Shown here: positions 19,601-27,724 of the stretch, piece after piece
Layout: each line of letters opens with the position of its first letter
Position numbering within the stretch: position 1 is the stretch's first letter
Source: Legionella sp.
Lineage (GTDB): Bacteria; Pseudomonadota; Gammaproteobacteria; Legionellales; Legionellaceae
DNA: 64,000 bases
Reading direction: 5' to 3'
Assembly (NCBI GenBank): GCA_017306715.1
Contig: JAFKHV010000015.1
Span: forward strand, 1 to 64,000
Made by a program: the position numbers and the translations under genes
Notes under the pieces: model-generated
What the model saw: only the letters and a program-made list of their open reading frames with translations
Told to the model about the DNA's origin: nothing
Databases searched by the model: none

Positions 19601-22600
19601 AGTACCCGCAGCAAACAATTTGCCTCAGGTCGCTTTGGTATTAGTGTTTATCAAATCCTAAGCGCCGATGAGATTGAAATTAAAATCGCTCAAGGAGCAA
19701 AACCTGGAGAAGGTGGCGAATTACCCGGAACTAAGGTGTCTATTCGTTTTGCTGCCCAACGTGGGGGCATGCCAGGCATGGGTTTTATTAGCCCCCCACC
19801 CCATCATGATATTTATTCAATCGAAGATTTGGAACAGTTGATTCATGATTTGAAATCAGTCAAACCAGATTTACGAGTCGCCGTTAAACTGGTTTCATCA
19901 CCGGGGATTGGACCGATTGCCGTGGGTGTAGCCAAGGCGGGGGCTGATATCATCAATATCGCGGCCTACTCCGGAGGCACTGGTGCTGCACAACAATCCA
20001 GCATAAAACATGCAGGCTTCCCAGCAGAATATGGACTTGTAGCTGTAGATGAAGCGCTGCGAGAAGCAAAGCTGCGATCTTTAGTTAAATTGCGCTGCAG
20101 TGGAGGCTTTAAAACAGCAAACGATCTCTTGATTGCAACCATTTTAGGTGCAGATCTCTTTGAACTGGGAACTACTGCTATGCTTACCCTAGGGTGCAAG
20201 ATGCTGCGCACCTGTAACCTCAGTTGCCAACCGGGTGTTGCCACGGATGGTGAATTGTTTAAAGGAGAGCAAATAAATACGGAGCGATACTTTGTGCTCC
20301 TAGCGGCACAAATTCGCGTTCAATTACAAGCACTTGGCTATCATTCTCTTACCGAACTGAGAGGGCGTAGGAACTTATTATCATTAATACATCATGAACA
20401 CCTCAAAAAATATGACTTATCAGCCCTTCTTTCACCTACGGTACATAAAAACCCCGCTCAATCTCAGGTAGTTAAGGCCAAACATCGTCGCACGCAAAAA
20501 CTCGTCCGCCTCAAGGAGGATGCCCTGGTTCGCCATCTTTTCACCTTGATGAGAAACGATAGCGTCGAGTACAACTCACCCCTTATCGAATTATCAACTC
20601 AAGACCGTAGCTTTGGTGCACGAATAATAGGAGGACTCGGTTCTTGGCTGCGCGAAAATCCACAAGCTAAAATTGTCATTAATACCTGCGGTAATGCGGG
20701 ACAAAGCTATGGGTTTGTTAATACGCTACTGTTAATCCATCAAGGATTCGTACAAGATGGTTGTGGCAAGAGTATGACCGGCGGGGTATTAGTTGTTAAA
20801 GCGCCTAAACTTGCCACGGTATATAATCCACATGAGCACACCATTGCCGGTAATGCGTTATTTTATGGTGCTCGCGGCGGACAGGGATTTATCAATGGAC
20901 AAGCAGGACACCGCTTCGCTATTTTGCTTAAAGGTGCAGAGGTCGTTGTTGAGGGTGTGGGGGATTTTGCTTTTGAATATATGACCTCAGGTACTGGGCT
21001 GCTTTTGGGTTCTGCAGGCCGAGGTTTAGCCACCGGCGCATCAGGCGGCATCATTATTGTTTACGATCCAGAAAATCAAACTCAGGCATCCGACAGTGTC
21101 CGCATGGCCAGTCCAATAGAACGGGCGAATTATAAACAAGTAATCCATGAACTCTTACAAGAACACTGGTTATACACTGACTCGCCCCGCGCGCGTATGC
21201 TTTTAGATAATTTTTGTTTAAATGACTATAAAGTGCTGATACCCACAGCGATGGATCAAGTTCAATCTTGGTCTCAAGTACTGGATATTATTCATACCTA
21301 CTGTTTGCGCAAAAGCGGTCTTACACGGGGAATGGAGGTATGGCTGCAACAAAAAGTAGAGACACTGAACAAGCCGACAGCGGACACACGTCAGCGCGCG
21401 GAAAAATTGCTTAATCATCCCGATATTTGCGTACTACCAATAGCAATTCAGCAACAATTGCAAAATCATCTAATCCTACCCAATAATGAAATTAATATAC
21501 CCGTTCATCAAATAATCCATCCTAAAAAGGGCCACTTGCAGCCGTTTATGCAAAAAAATCCGGTTGCCATACGCTTAAAAGATATTACCGGTATTCCTGA
21601 TTATCGCTTATTAGAGCCGCTACGCTCGATTAAAAATTATCTCGCCATACTTTATAAAGATGCATCTGGATGTTCCAGCTGTCGTTCACAATCATGCGCT
21701 GGTGATTCTGAAGTAAATACCGGTTGCCCTGCCGGTAAACAAATTAATACGATTAATGCCCTGTTAAAACAAATAGGAACAATACCTGATGATGGCACTT
21801 TAACCCCGCTGCAATGGCGCTATTTGCGGCAAGCTTTTACCGTACAAATAGCAGAAACACCCTTTATTGCTTATACCGGGGTTGCCTGTCCTGCTCCGTG
21901 TGAAGATGCCTGTACCGAGTCGATTCCAAACTTTGGCCCCCCTAATCCACTTCGCGGCAACAAGAATATCGGTGAACCCGTATCCATTAGAAATATTGAA
22001 TATGCTTTATATTTACTGGGTTCGGCTTTGGGATGGTTTAATGGCAAGGAACCAGATGCTTTTATTCAAACAACGGATGCTTTGACTGAATACCATCAAA
22101 TCATGAGTGAATTTACGCCGCCATTTAGCCCTTCGCGTTCATCTAAAGCAGATAAAGAGCTCATTATCATAGGGTCCGGTCCCGCAGGCATGCAATTAGC
22201 CTATCGTGCTTTAAAAGATGGTATCTCCGTACGCATGTATGAACGCTCCAGTCATCCTGGCGGACTCTTAATCGATGGTATTCCTGCGCATAAATTTGAC
22301 AAAAAATACATTCAAACGGATTTTGCGGCCCTACATGATATGGGATTGAAATTATGGACGGAGCGCGAGATTGCCTTTGATGCAAATCAAGGTGCCTTTT
22401 ATGAATTAAACAGCGGTGAAATCATCGCGCATCGTGATTGCCCACAACACTACATTGCCCTATGTACTGGGGCAGGTAAACCCCAGGAGTTAGATCCTGC
22501 GGTGCTCGAGCAAGCTGGTGACCTTAGCTCGTCGCGTATTGTGCATGCGATACAGTTTTTAAAAGCGGCTAACGAGCTTGCCCGCGCATTGCAGGCACGG

Positions 22601-23281
22601 GTTGATTACACCAACGCTGAACGAGAAGCGCTAATACAATCTTATTTAGGCACTATGGATCCAAGAAATAAAAAAATTGTGGTCATTGGTGGCGGGGACA
22701 CGGCGCAAGACATTATTCGTTGGTTGTGCCGCTACTTAAATCAGGAGGATAATGTTCTTAGTCAGCTTGAAGTTTTAGTTCGTGGTCCTGCCATTCATCA
22801 TCGAGAAATCTGGGACGGTTATCCCGCACCCTCGCTCGCCCCGACAACAGAAAATAAAATGAAAAGAACAGAAATTAACTATGTTCATGGCACGGAACAA
22901 TTTTTAGTTGAACCCATAAAAATAGAACAGCAAGAAGACCAACGTTTAAGACTATACATAAAAAAATCAGTTTATCTATACCATGAAATCATTACGAACG
23001 ATAAAAATCAGGCGCAACTTTTTCAAAAGTTACCCCGTCATCGAAAACCTCTTGATGACAGCAAAAGCCAGGTAGAGATTCTGCACAATGTGGAGTTAAT
23101 CTTTTGTGCCTTAGGATTTTCCGGTCAGATTGACGGTACCCTGTCTCAAGCTTCGGACCAAAACGATGCACAGCGTGTCTTCACCGTAGGTGATGCGGCA
23201 GGAACAAATCTGATTATCGAGGCACAAAACCATGCCAATGAAGTGTATCAACAAATAAAATCCGCTATGGGCCTATCCTGA
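16640..23281 (+). CDS. gltB: Glutamate synthase, fused large and small subunits (GltB-GltD)
   Basis: Makes two glutamates from glutamine and 2-oxoglutarate. One 2213-residue chain covers both bacterial subunits. Cys20 (ACGVGLVV) is the likely glutaminase nucleophile after a 19-residue propeptide; RFATNT and HNGELN complete that domain. The FMN/synthase domain has GEGGE and QGAKPGEGGELPG, then three 3Fe-4S cysteines at 1186, 1192 and 1196, and a beta-helix domain (about 1330-1500). The GltD part starts near 1600: iron-sulfur cysteines from 1678 (CSSCRSQSC), CPAPCEDAC, FAD motif IIIGSGPAG near 1845 and NADPH motif VIGGGDTAQD near 2017. GTG at 16640 is the start; an ATG two bases earlier runs straight into TGA. 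Sequence is very divergent from enteric GltB. Confidence 0.92.
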   Translation: MTQRPNPLIDVSSQRESCACGVGLVVHFSTQNQLESSHELVKEALSHLANFHYRSGFNDVTSESDGSGIRFYGLSTFFFNKLLSRGEFNAANLPPLEAGTYAIGQFFLPENKIQQDKARELICRSAEKKGFIIRGWRDLRKAMNCDLLSKSARKKMPAIWQALIQREEHTKLRERSLLELSIALYHQAYKKRIFFHTLSLSCEKIVYKGMIPPDLLKEIYLDLQDADFTAYAADFHARFATNTSTLWSNSQPCPHFISHNGELNSAPANAREMSSELNKYQFKGIYPNQQLSDSMQFDADLANQIVMKQITLAEAMVRLMQPSAPSYPTEVEAMLQLWSAERTPYNGPAFIVAGAERHFMAKLDTMGLRPSRWCRIIDKSGRQRIYVASDDFINPNNDDLVEKGHLEPGGMLLITPEGNLLNTASILEKISRRYARDNPKHFTHKASQTLHLLPQEPVPLPFFLSGNELNRILYASGWDFEAEEQVVRYMAEYGIERTAAMGDDTNILYTSHRPPHPSYFFHQLFAQVSAPPLDSIKERERFSLTVNLGRIHQEIMESVWQLRSPVLAVHELFVIQSLPQTVMIPIHNPLFAKSQKNSLLNSIMEFTARLTAHIQEHDGGILILSDQERSQWQIALPDLIAVALARAILAAHKKDGDFAVIIDSYQIHGPHQASTLLALGAKALYPRGAYAKIHTLFAEPASYCVRYREALQKCLLKTMGKMGITDVNNYISGDLLGAIGLDLEFVISDEITLASIFPGITSPFKGLNLLEILTEWFKRHQVAYNYQHDFSMLPRSGYYMPEKKGVKHGYGPPVINAFTDWMKEETLKAITYQLHRRLHQQGYSDFISDLQNYTIEKGFIDPSYKNRAGFYPVEYLERAEPSMAFTQLMEQIDAYNQRHPTALRDYLVIKTDRTALTTRVNMQTTAEIRACLYAGSMSQGALTVANPEEPERLKAHETLTRGMNAVGTQSASGEGGEAEADLTHRLTSTRSKQFASGRFGISVYQILSADEIEIKIAQGAKPGEGGELPGTKVSIRFAAQRGGMPGMGFISPPPHHDIYSIEDLEQLIHDLKSVKPDLRVAVKLVSSPGIGPIAVGVAKAGADIINIAAYSGGTGAAQQSSIKHAGFPAEYGLVAVDEALREAKLRSLVKLRCSGGFKTANDLLIATILGADLFELGTTAMLTLGCKMLRTCNLSCQPGVATDGELFKGEQINTERYFVLLAAQIRVQLQALGYHSLTELRGRRNLLSLIHHEHLKKYDLSALLSPTVHKNPAQSQVVKAKHRRTQKLVRLKEDALVRHLFTLMRNDSVEYNSPLIELSTQDRSFGARIIGGLGSWLRENPQAKIVINTCGNAGQSYGFVNTLLLIHQGFVQDGCGKSMTGGVLVVKAPKLATVYNPHEHTIAGNALFYGARGGQGFINGQAGHRFAILLKGAEVVVEGVGDFAFEYMTSGTGLLLGSAGRGLATGASGGIIIVYDPENQTQASDSVRMASPIERANYKQVIHELLQEHWLYTDSPRARMLLDNFCLNDYKVLIPTAMDQVQSWSQVLDIIHTYCLRKSGLTRGMEVWLQQKVETLNKPTADTRQRAEKLLNHPDICVLPIAIQQQLQNHLILPNNEINIPVHQIIHPKKGHLQPFMQKNPVAIRLKDITGIPDYRLLEPLRSIKNYLAILYKDASGCSSCRSQSCAGDSEVNTGCPAGKQINTINALLKQIGTIPDDGTLTPLQWRYLRQAFTVQIAETPFIAYTGVACPAPCEDACTESIPNFGPPNPLRGNKNIGEPVSIRNIEYALYLLGSALGWFNGKEPDAFIQTTDALTEYHQIMSEFTPPFSPSRSSKADKELIIIGSGPAGMQLAYRALKDGISVRMYERSSHPGGLLIDGIPAHKFDKKYIQTDFAALHDMGLKLWTEREIAFDANQGAFYELNSGEIIAHRDCPQHYIALCTGAGKPQELDPAVLEQAGDLSSSRIVHAIQFLKAANELARALQARVDYTNAEREALIQSYLGTMDPRNKKIVVIGGGDTAQDIIRWLCRYLNQEDNVLSQLEVLVRGPAIHHREIWDGYPAPSLAPTTENKMKRTEINYVHGTEQFLVEPIKIEQQEDQRLRLYIKKSVYLYHEIITNDKNQAQLFQKLPRHRKPLDDSKSQVEILHNVELIFCALGFSGQIDGTLSQASDQNDAQRVFTVGDAAGTNLIIEAQNHANEVYQQIKSAMGLS

Positions 23282-23419
23282 ATCGACTTAATTTCCCATC
23301 TGCGATTAATAAATTGAAGTAATAATAAACCTATTATACCCCTTGAATTGACGATAAAGAAACGTGTACACTGTTGGTTAAATATTGTGTTGAATTCAAA
23401 AAATAGGAAGGGTTCAGCG

Positions 23420-24250
23420 TTGGCTAAAATAATTGTAATTACTTCGGGTAAAGGCGGAGTGGGTAAAACAACCACTTCGGCTGCTATTTCTTCTGGTTTA
23501 GCTCTATTAGGACATAAAACGGTTGTTATCGATTTTGATATCGGTTTACGAAACCTCGATATCATTATGGGTTGCGAGCGTCGTGTAGTTTATGATTTTA
23601 TTAATGTCGTAAATGGTGAAGCCAGCTTAAATCAGGCTCTGATCAAAGACAAGCGTTTACCGAATTTATCCATTCTCCCAGCATCACAGACACGGGATAA
23701 AGATGCCTTAACGATTGAAGGCGTGGAAAAGGTACTTAATGACTTGGCTAAAGAATACGAATACATCATCTGCGATTCTCCTGCGGGTATTGAAACCGGT
23801 GCCCTGATGGCAATGTACTTTGCAGATCACGCCATCGTGGTTACCAACCCTGAAGTATCTTCAGTGCGTGACTCCGATCGCATTCTTGGCATCCTATCGA
23901 GCAAAACCAAACGTGCGGTCGAAAACAAGCCACCCGTACAGGAGCATTTACTCCTTACCCGTTATGACCCAGAGCGCGTTGAGCGCGGTGACATGCTCTC
24001 AGTACATGATGTAAAAGAAATTTTGGCCATTCCGTTAATTGGAGTAATACCAGAATCCAAATCAGTGTTGAAGGCTTCAAATACGGGTGTTCCTGTCGTG
24101 TTGGATGACACCAGTGATGCAGGACAAGCATACCAGGATGCAATCGCCCGTTTTCTTGGTGAAGAAAAACCTATGCGCTACATAAGCAATGATCGTAAAG
24201 GATTACTACGTCGCCTGTTCGGAAAAAACAAGGAGGAGGTAGCTGTATGA
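23420..24250 (+). CDS. minD: Septum site-determining ATPase MinD
   Basis: ParA-type ATPase that, with MinE, oscillates at the membrane and carries the division inhibitor MinC to the poles. The deviant Walker A motif is [10 protein letters not shown] near residue 9. [10 protein letters not shown] and CDSPAGIE follow, and the C-terminal amphipathic membrane helix is [10 protein letters not shown]. The true start is TTG at 23420: AGGAAGG lies 8 bases upstream and the product becomes 276 residues, beginning like all MinD. An in-frame start at 23348 would add 24 unrelated residues. minE overlaps the 3' end by 4 bases. minC is not upstream, where it usually is. Confidence 0.96.
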   Translation: MAKIIVITSGKGGVGKTTTSAAISSGLALLGHKTVVIDFDIGLRNLDIIMGCERRVVYDFINVVNGEASLNQALIKDKRLPNLSILPASQTRDKDALTIEGVEKVLNDLAKEYEYIICDSPAGIETGALMAMYFADHAIVVTNPEVSSVRDSDRILGILSSKTKRAVENKPPVQEHLLLTRYDPERVERGDMLSVHDVKEILAIPLIGVIPESKSVLKASNTGVPVVLDDTSDAGQAYQDAIARFLGEEKPMRYISNDRKGLLRRLFGKNKEEVAV

Positions 24251-24510
24251 GTATTTTCAATTATCTACGTAAAAGGACGGCTACTGCATCAGTAGCAAAA
24301 GAGCGCCTGCAGATTATTATCTCTCATGAACGCTCCCAACGTAATACTCCGGATTATTTGCCGCAGCTGCAGGAAGAGATTCTTGCAGTTATTGCCAAAT
24401 ACGTACACGTTACTCGCGATAAAGTAAGTGTCAATTTGGAGCGGATGGGTGATAATTCGGTGTTGGAATTAAATATTACTATGCCCGATGAAGCCACGGA
24501 AGTCGCTTAA
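24247..24510 (+). CDS. minE: Cell division topological specificity factor MinE
   Basis: Stimulates the MinD ATPase and drives pole-to-pole oscillation. 87 residues, the normal length. The N-terminal membrane helix (MSIFNYL) and anti-MinCD region ([15 protein letters not shown]) are clear, followed by the dimerisation domain. ATGA overlap with minD means coupled translation. AGGAGG occurs just upstream, at 24233-24238. Confidence 0.96.
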   Translation: MSIFNYLRKRTATASVAKERLQIIISHERSQRNTPDYLPQLQEEILAVIAKYVHVTRDKVSVNLERMGDNSVLELNITMPDEATEVA

Positions 24511-24570
24511 CTCCCGTACTCGCGCCTACATACTTAAAAGGATTGTTCTTGTAAAAGGACTTATAGCCCC

Positions 24571-25854
24571 TTATAACTTTATTTTCTTATTGGGTTGAAA
24601 TATCTCATCCTCTGCTTTACGTTTTTTTGAAGGTTGCTTAAAAAAATCAATCTTACTATGAAGCACTTCTTTCAAATGAATATCAAAATAATCATAATCT
24701 CTATTACGCAAAGACAGCGGTACATTCATGCCACAGGAGCAAAAAACCTCTGCAATTTTTTCTTTAAACGATTGGGGAGTGGATAAGATGCCCTTTCGTA
24801 TCAATGAATTAATTTTGTTTTTGTACGCTGTGAATTCTTCGATAAACTCAGCGGAAATCCAATTTTTTTTATGCGCGCGCGTAAACATCTTAAATAAATG
24901 TTGCGTCGTTTGACTTAAATTGGGCTCTAAATCATTCGTTGTATTTGATAAGATGGAGGGATTCACGAGCATCAATTGTACCAAGATATGAAATATAATT
25001 TCTTTCTTTTTCTCCGTAGGTGCTCTACCAAGAACCCATTCAATTAAACTAAACTCATTATGAGCCGGAGCTTTAAATAAAACAAAACTATTTAAAGGAG
25101 ACATAGTTCTCAAACAAAGCAGATCATAAAGTAAATTCCATCGATCATCCTGAGCACAAAACCATAATATAGATGCATCTTTATACTCTCCGTCAATAGG
25201 CATAATATTGAGGGAGGCATGAGGGTTTTTGCGAAAAATTTCCCGTAATAATTGCCATTTCTCTTGATAAGCCAAGTACCAAGGTATGGTTTTCCCCTGC
25301 TCCTCAGGTTTATTTAAACTAAAATTTAGGGGTGCATCCAATAGATAAGTATAAAGGTGTTTTAATAGCTGTTCTTGCATACCGTATTTTAATGCAAATA
25401 GACTGAGCACAACTGCTTGCTTGGGTTTAAAATCTATTGCTGGAAAGAAGCTCACTTGAATACCTTGAGCAAAAATCCATTCAAGTGCTTGCCAACATTC
25501 ATTATCTAATAGCTGCTGCAAGAAGTCCCTCTTTATAGTCTGATTTTGCGCTGGGCACAATAAACTGATTTTAAAAAAATAATCATAAATAAATTCGGGG
25601 TTACTAACTCGCGCCGCATAAAGCCATAAACGAATATTTTGCTCCAGAGTCATGCTACTGGGGAGTAATGCATGAATAATTTCTAAATTCATTGTAGCTA
25701 ATGCAGCCTGGATGGGACTTAACTGAAGATCACTATTGATTTTAAAGGCATCGAATTTGAAAATACTTGTCAGCTCTGCAATTTTTTGCAAATCCCCTGC
25801 ATCAATCGCTTCAAATATGGATTTCGTCACAACAAACTGCCAGATAATTTTCAT
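24571..25854 (-). CDS. Ankyrin-like protein with nuclear-localisation-like C-terminus
   Basis: The 427-residue protein is not a recognised family. Residues 13-70 look like two degenerate ankyrin units (IFEAIDAGDLQKIAEL, SPIQAALATMNLEIIHALL), and the rest is mostly helical. The last 18 residues contain two basic clusters, KKRK at 410-413 and KKIK at 423-426, separated by nine residues. This matches the eukaryotic bipartite nuclear import signal in form. In an intracellular bacterium this suggests a protein delivered to the host nucleus, an inference only. It is convergent with minE, 60 bases apart. ATG at 25854 has only a weak GAG site upstream. Confidence 0.65.
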   Translation of the reverse strand: MKIIWQFVVTKSIFEAIDAGDLQKIAELTSIFKFDAFKINSDLQLSPIQAALATMNLEIIHALLPSSMTLEQNIRLWLYAARVSNPEFIYDYFFKISLLCPAQNQTIKRDFLQQLLDNECWQALEWIFAQGIQVSFFPAIDFKPKQAVVLSLFALKYGMQEQLLKHLYTYLLDAPLNFSLNKPEEQGKTIPWYLAYQEKWQLLREIFRKNPHASLNIMPIDGEYKDASILWFCAQDDRWNLLYDLLCLRTMSPLNSFVLFKAPAHNEFSLIEWVLGRAPTEKKKEIIFHILVQLMLVNPSILSNTTNDLEPNLSQTTQHLFKMFTRAHKKNWISAEFIEEFTAYKNKINSLIRKGILSTPQSFKEKIAEVFCSCGMNVPLSLRNRDYDYFDIHLKEVLHSKIDFFKQPSKKRKAEDEIFQPNKKIKL

Positions 25855-25925
25855 ACGCTCTATTTATCATCCTCTAATTAAAAATGCTATCGGCAACAAT
25901 CGTCTAGAAATACATTGAAGCACAC

Positions 25926-27008
25926 TCATAAAAATTTTTTTCTCAAATAATTAGTCATTGGTTTTTCGTAATAGACATAACATATAATTGAAAAAATAAT
26001 TGTCCCTATAATGATAAGCCACAAACTTAAATAAGAGAGATTAATTAGTTTGAACTGTATTAAAACCGCTACGTACAACAGTATTGGAAAATGAACTAAA
26101 TAAAGTGAGTAACTTCCATGCCCTAAGAGCGTCAAAAATTTCACACGTAAAAACTTTGGATTATGAATTAACAAATAACTCAAAAGCAGCGATAAAAAGA
26201 CTGGGGCTAAAAGTAAAATATATAATGGCATAAAAAATATAATCAGCAACTCAACAACCAATGTAAACAAAAATAAGGAGCGAAAATTTATATTTATTTT
26301 TAAAGAAATCTCATAGCATACCATGCCCAAAGTAAACTCGACTAAACGACTTATCGGATTCATATAAAAGAATGAAACAAAGGGAGTTTCAGAGACAATC
26401 GAATGTGAAGAGACCCAATAGCAGGTTAAACTAGAAATAGCACTTAAAATCGTTAAAAGCATTATTAGGAATCGTGTGTTCAAATTTTTAATCAGCGGAA
26501 TAAGGAACGGAAAAAAAAGATAAAAGACCAGTTCCGTGCTAATTGACCATCCCGGAAGATTCCATCCATATTGTGCGGGTGCAAAGCCAGCAGTAATGGA
26601 CTGGAGACCAAAAAACTGCATTGCAAAACTCCCCCAAGTACAATTTTTAATATAATCTAGGTGCAATGCAGGTAAAGAGTCTGAGACGAAACGATCAGCT
26701 ATTAGCTTAAAGGGGATGAGCATAATTAACGGCAAAATATACAGGGGATATATCCTGGAGAACCGCTTAAAATAAAAGCGACTTGTCTTACCCGCTTTGG
26801 AAAAATTCTCTCGTTTATAAACATGGGTCATGATCATCCCTGAAAGAATAAAAAAACCCGTAACCGCGTATTGTGCGAGCTCGCGTGGTAATATTAAGTA
26901 TGCTGGAAAAAATAACTTAACATGCGCAAAAACAACGACTAATGCTAAAAAAAATCGAATTGAGGTTAATGCATCGATTTCTTGAGGAAATTTTCGATTA
27001 ATCATCAT
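25926..27008 (-). CDS. Acyltransferase 3 family membrane protein (O-acetyltransferase)
   Basis: Transfers acetyl or other acyl groups to sugars of LPS, peptidoglycan or exopolysaccharide. About ten membrane helices are visible. The family start is present (ALTSIRFFLALVVVFAH, with the conserved His), as are GFFILSGMIM, GWSIS-type TELVFYLFFP and SYSLYLVHFPILLY. ATG at 27008 (or 27005) is preferred; a TTG at 27050 lacks a ribosome binding site. No C-terminal SGNH domain, so it acts alone. The substrate cannot be told. It lies 50 bases from the next upstream gene on the same strand. Confidence 0.85.
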   Translation of the reverse strand: MMINRKFPQEIDALTSIRFFLALVVVFAHVKLFFPAYLILPRELAQYAVTGFFILSGMIMTHVYKRENFSKAGKTSRFYFKRFSRIYPLYILPLIMLIPFKLIADRFVSDSLPALHLDYIKNCTWGSFAMQFFGLQSITAGFAPAQYGWNLPGWSISTELVFYLFFPFLIPLIKNLNTRFLIMLLTILSAISSLTCYWVSSHSIVSETPFVSFFYMNPISRLVEFTLGMVCYEISLKININFRSLFLFTLVVELLIIFFMPLYILLLAPVFLSLLLSYLLIHNPKFLRVKFLTLLGHGSYSLYLVHFPILLYVAVLIQFKLINLSYLSLWLIIIGTIIFSIICYVYYEKPMTNYLRKKFL

Positions 27009-27058
27009 AACCTGGTAATAAATTTTGACATTTATCAAATACCTATCCAAAAAATAGC

Positions 27059-27634
27059 TTAAGGTCTAGGATTAGGAACTACTTCCTCATGTTGCAAAGT
27101 TGTGCCCCCACTATTATGCATAAGGGAATAATTTTGTGGTGCTTTATTTTTCTGCTCATTAAATGAAGCTATTGAATCTGTTGCGGCCTCATTTAATCGC
27201 TCCCACTCCAGCAGATAAAGCGTTGGATCCGTAAATTTACCCTGAGCATATTTACACGTTATCACCATTCTGGATGCAAATACGGCGTTGTAACACTCAT
27301 GGACACACTCTACTTTAAAATCTGAGAAATTAAGGCCAACTGCTTCTGTATTCAATGCGGGGAATTGAGTGATTAAAGCATCAAACCAATGATTAAAACC
27401 GGATAAAACCTGTTTTTGTGTGAGCTTGAATAGCGCCTCACTGACTCCTGAGGTCGTATTTTTAAATTCTTCTTTATGTTCTTTGAAGAAATTTTCCTGA
27501 CCGACACGAAAAGCTGTGGCCCCCTCATTATCTAACCATTTATCAACCAGCGCATACTGCTCAGCTGATGTGGTAATGCTGGTTATCAATGCGATAACCT
27601 TCGGTGCCCAAACGTTATAGATCTTCGTATTCAT
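27059..27634 (-). CDS. Hypothetical protein, 191 residues
   Basis: I do not recognise it. The start at 27634 is set by a very strong ribosome binding site, GGAGGAG, 5-6 bases upstream; longer frames to 27829 would run through the terminator and into the glucanase gene. The product is soluble and mostly helical, with three cysteines in about residues 108-128 (VECVHECYNA, ITCKYAQGK) and a proline-rich end. No signal peptide is evident. A hairpin terminator separates it from the upstream GH81 gene, so it probably has its own promoter in the 60 bases between. Confidence 0.65.
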   Translation of the reverse strand: MNTKIYNVWAPKVIALITSITTSAEQYALVDKWLDNEGATAFRVGQENFFKEHKEEFKNTTSGVSEALFKLTQKQVLSGFNHWFDALITQFPALNTEAVGLNFSDFKVECVHECYNAVFASRMVITCKYAQGKFTDPTLYLLEWERLNEAATDSIASFNEQKNKAPQNYSLMHNSGGTTLQHEEVVPNPRP

Positions 27635-27690
27635 GATTACTCCTCCATAAGTTTTGGCAATATAACGAATTCTGCTTTTTCTGTAAAGAA

Positions 27691-27724
27691 AAATACCCTC
27701 CCTTGCGGGAGGGTGGGTTTTTTT
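27691..27724. terminator. Rho-independent terminator downstream of the GH81 gene
   Basis: An 8-bp perfect stem (27695-27702 with 27707-27714; ACCCTCCC, loop TTGC, GGGAGGGT) lies between the GH81 stop codon and the 191-residue gene. On the minus strand it is followed by ATTTTTCTTT, which fits termination of the glucanase transcript. On the plus strand GGGTTTTTTT follows, so it may work both ways. Confidence 0.85.
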
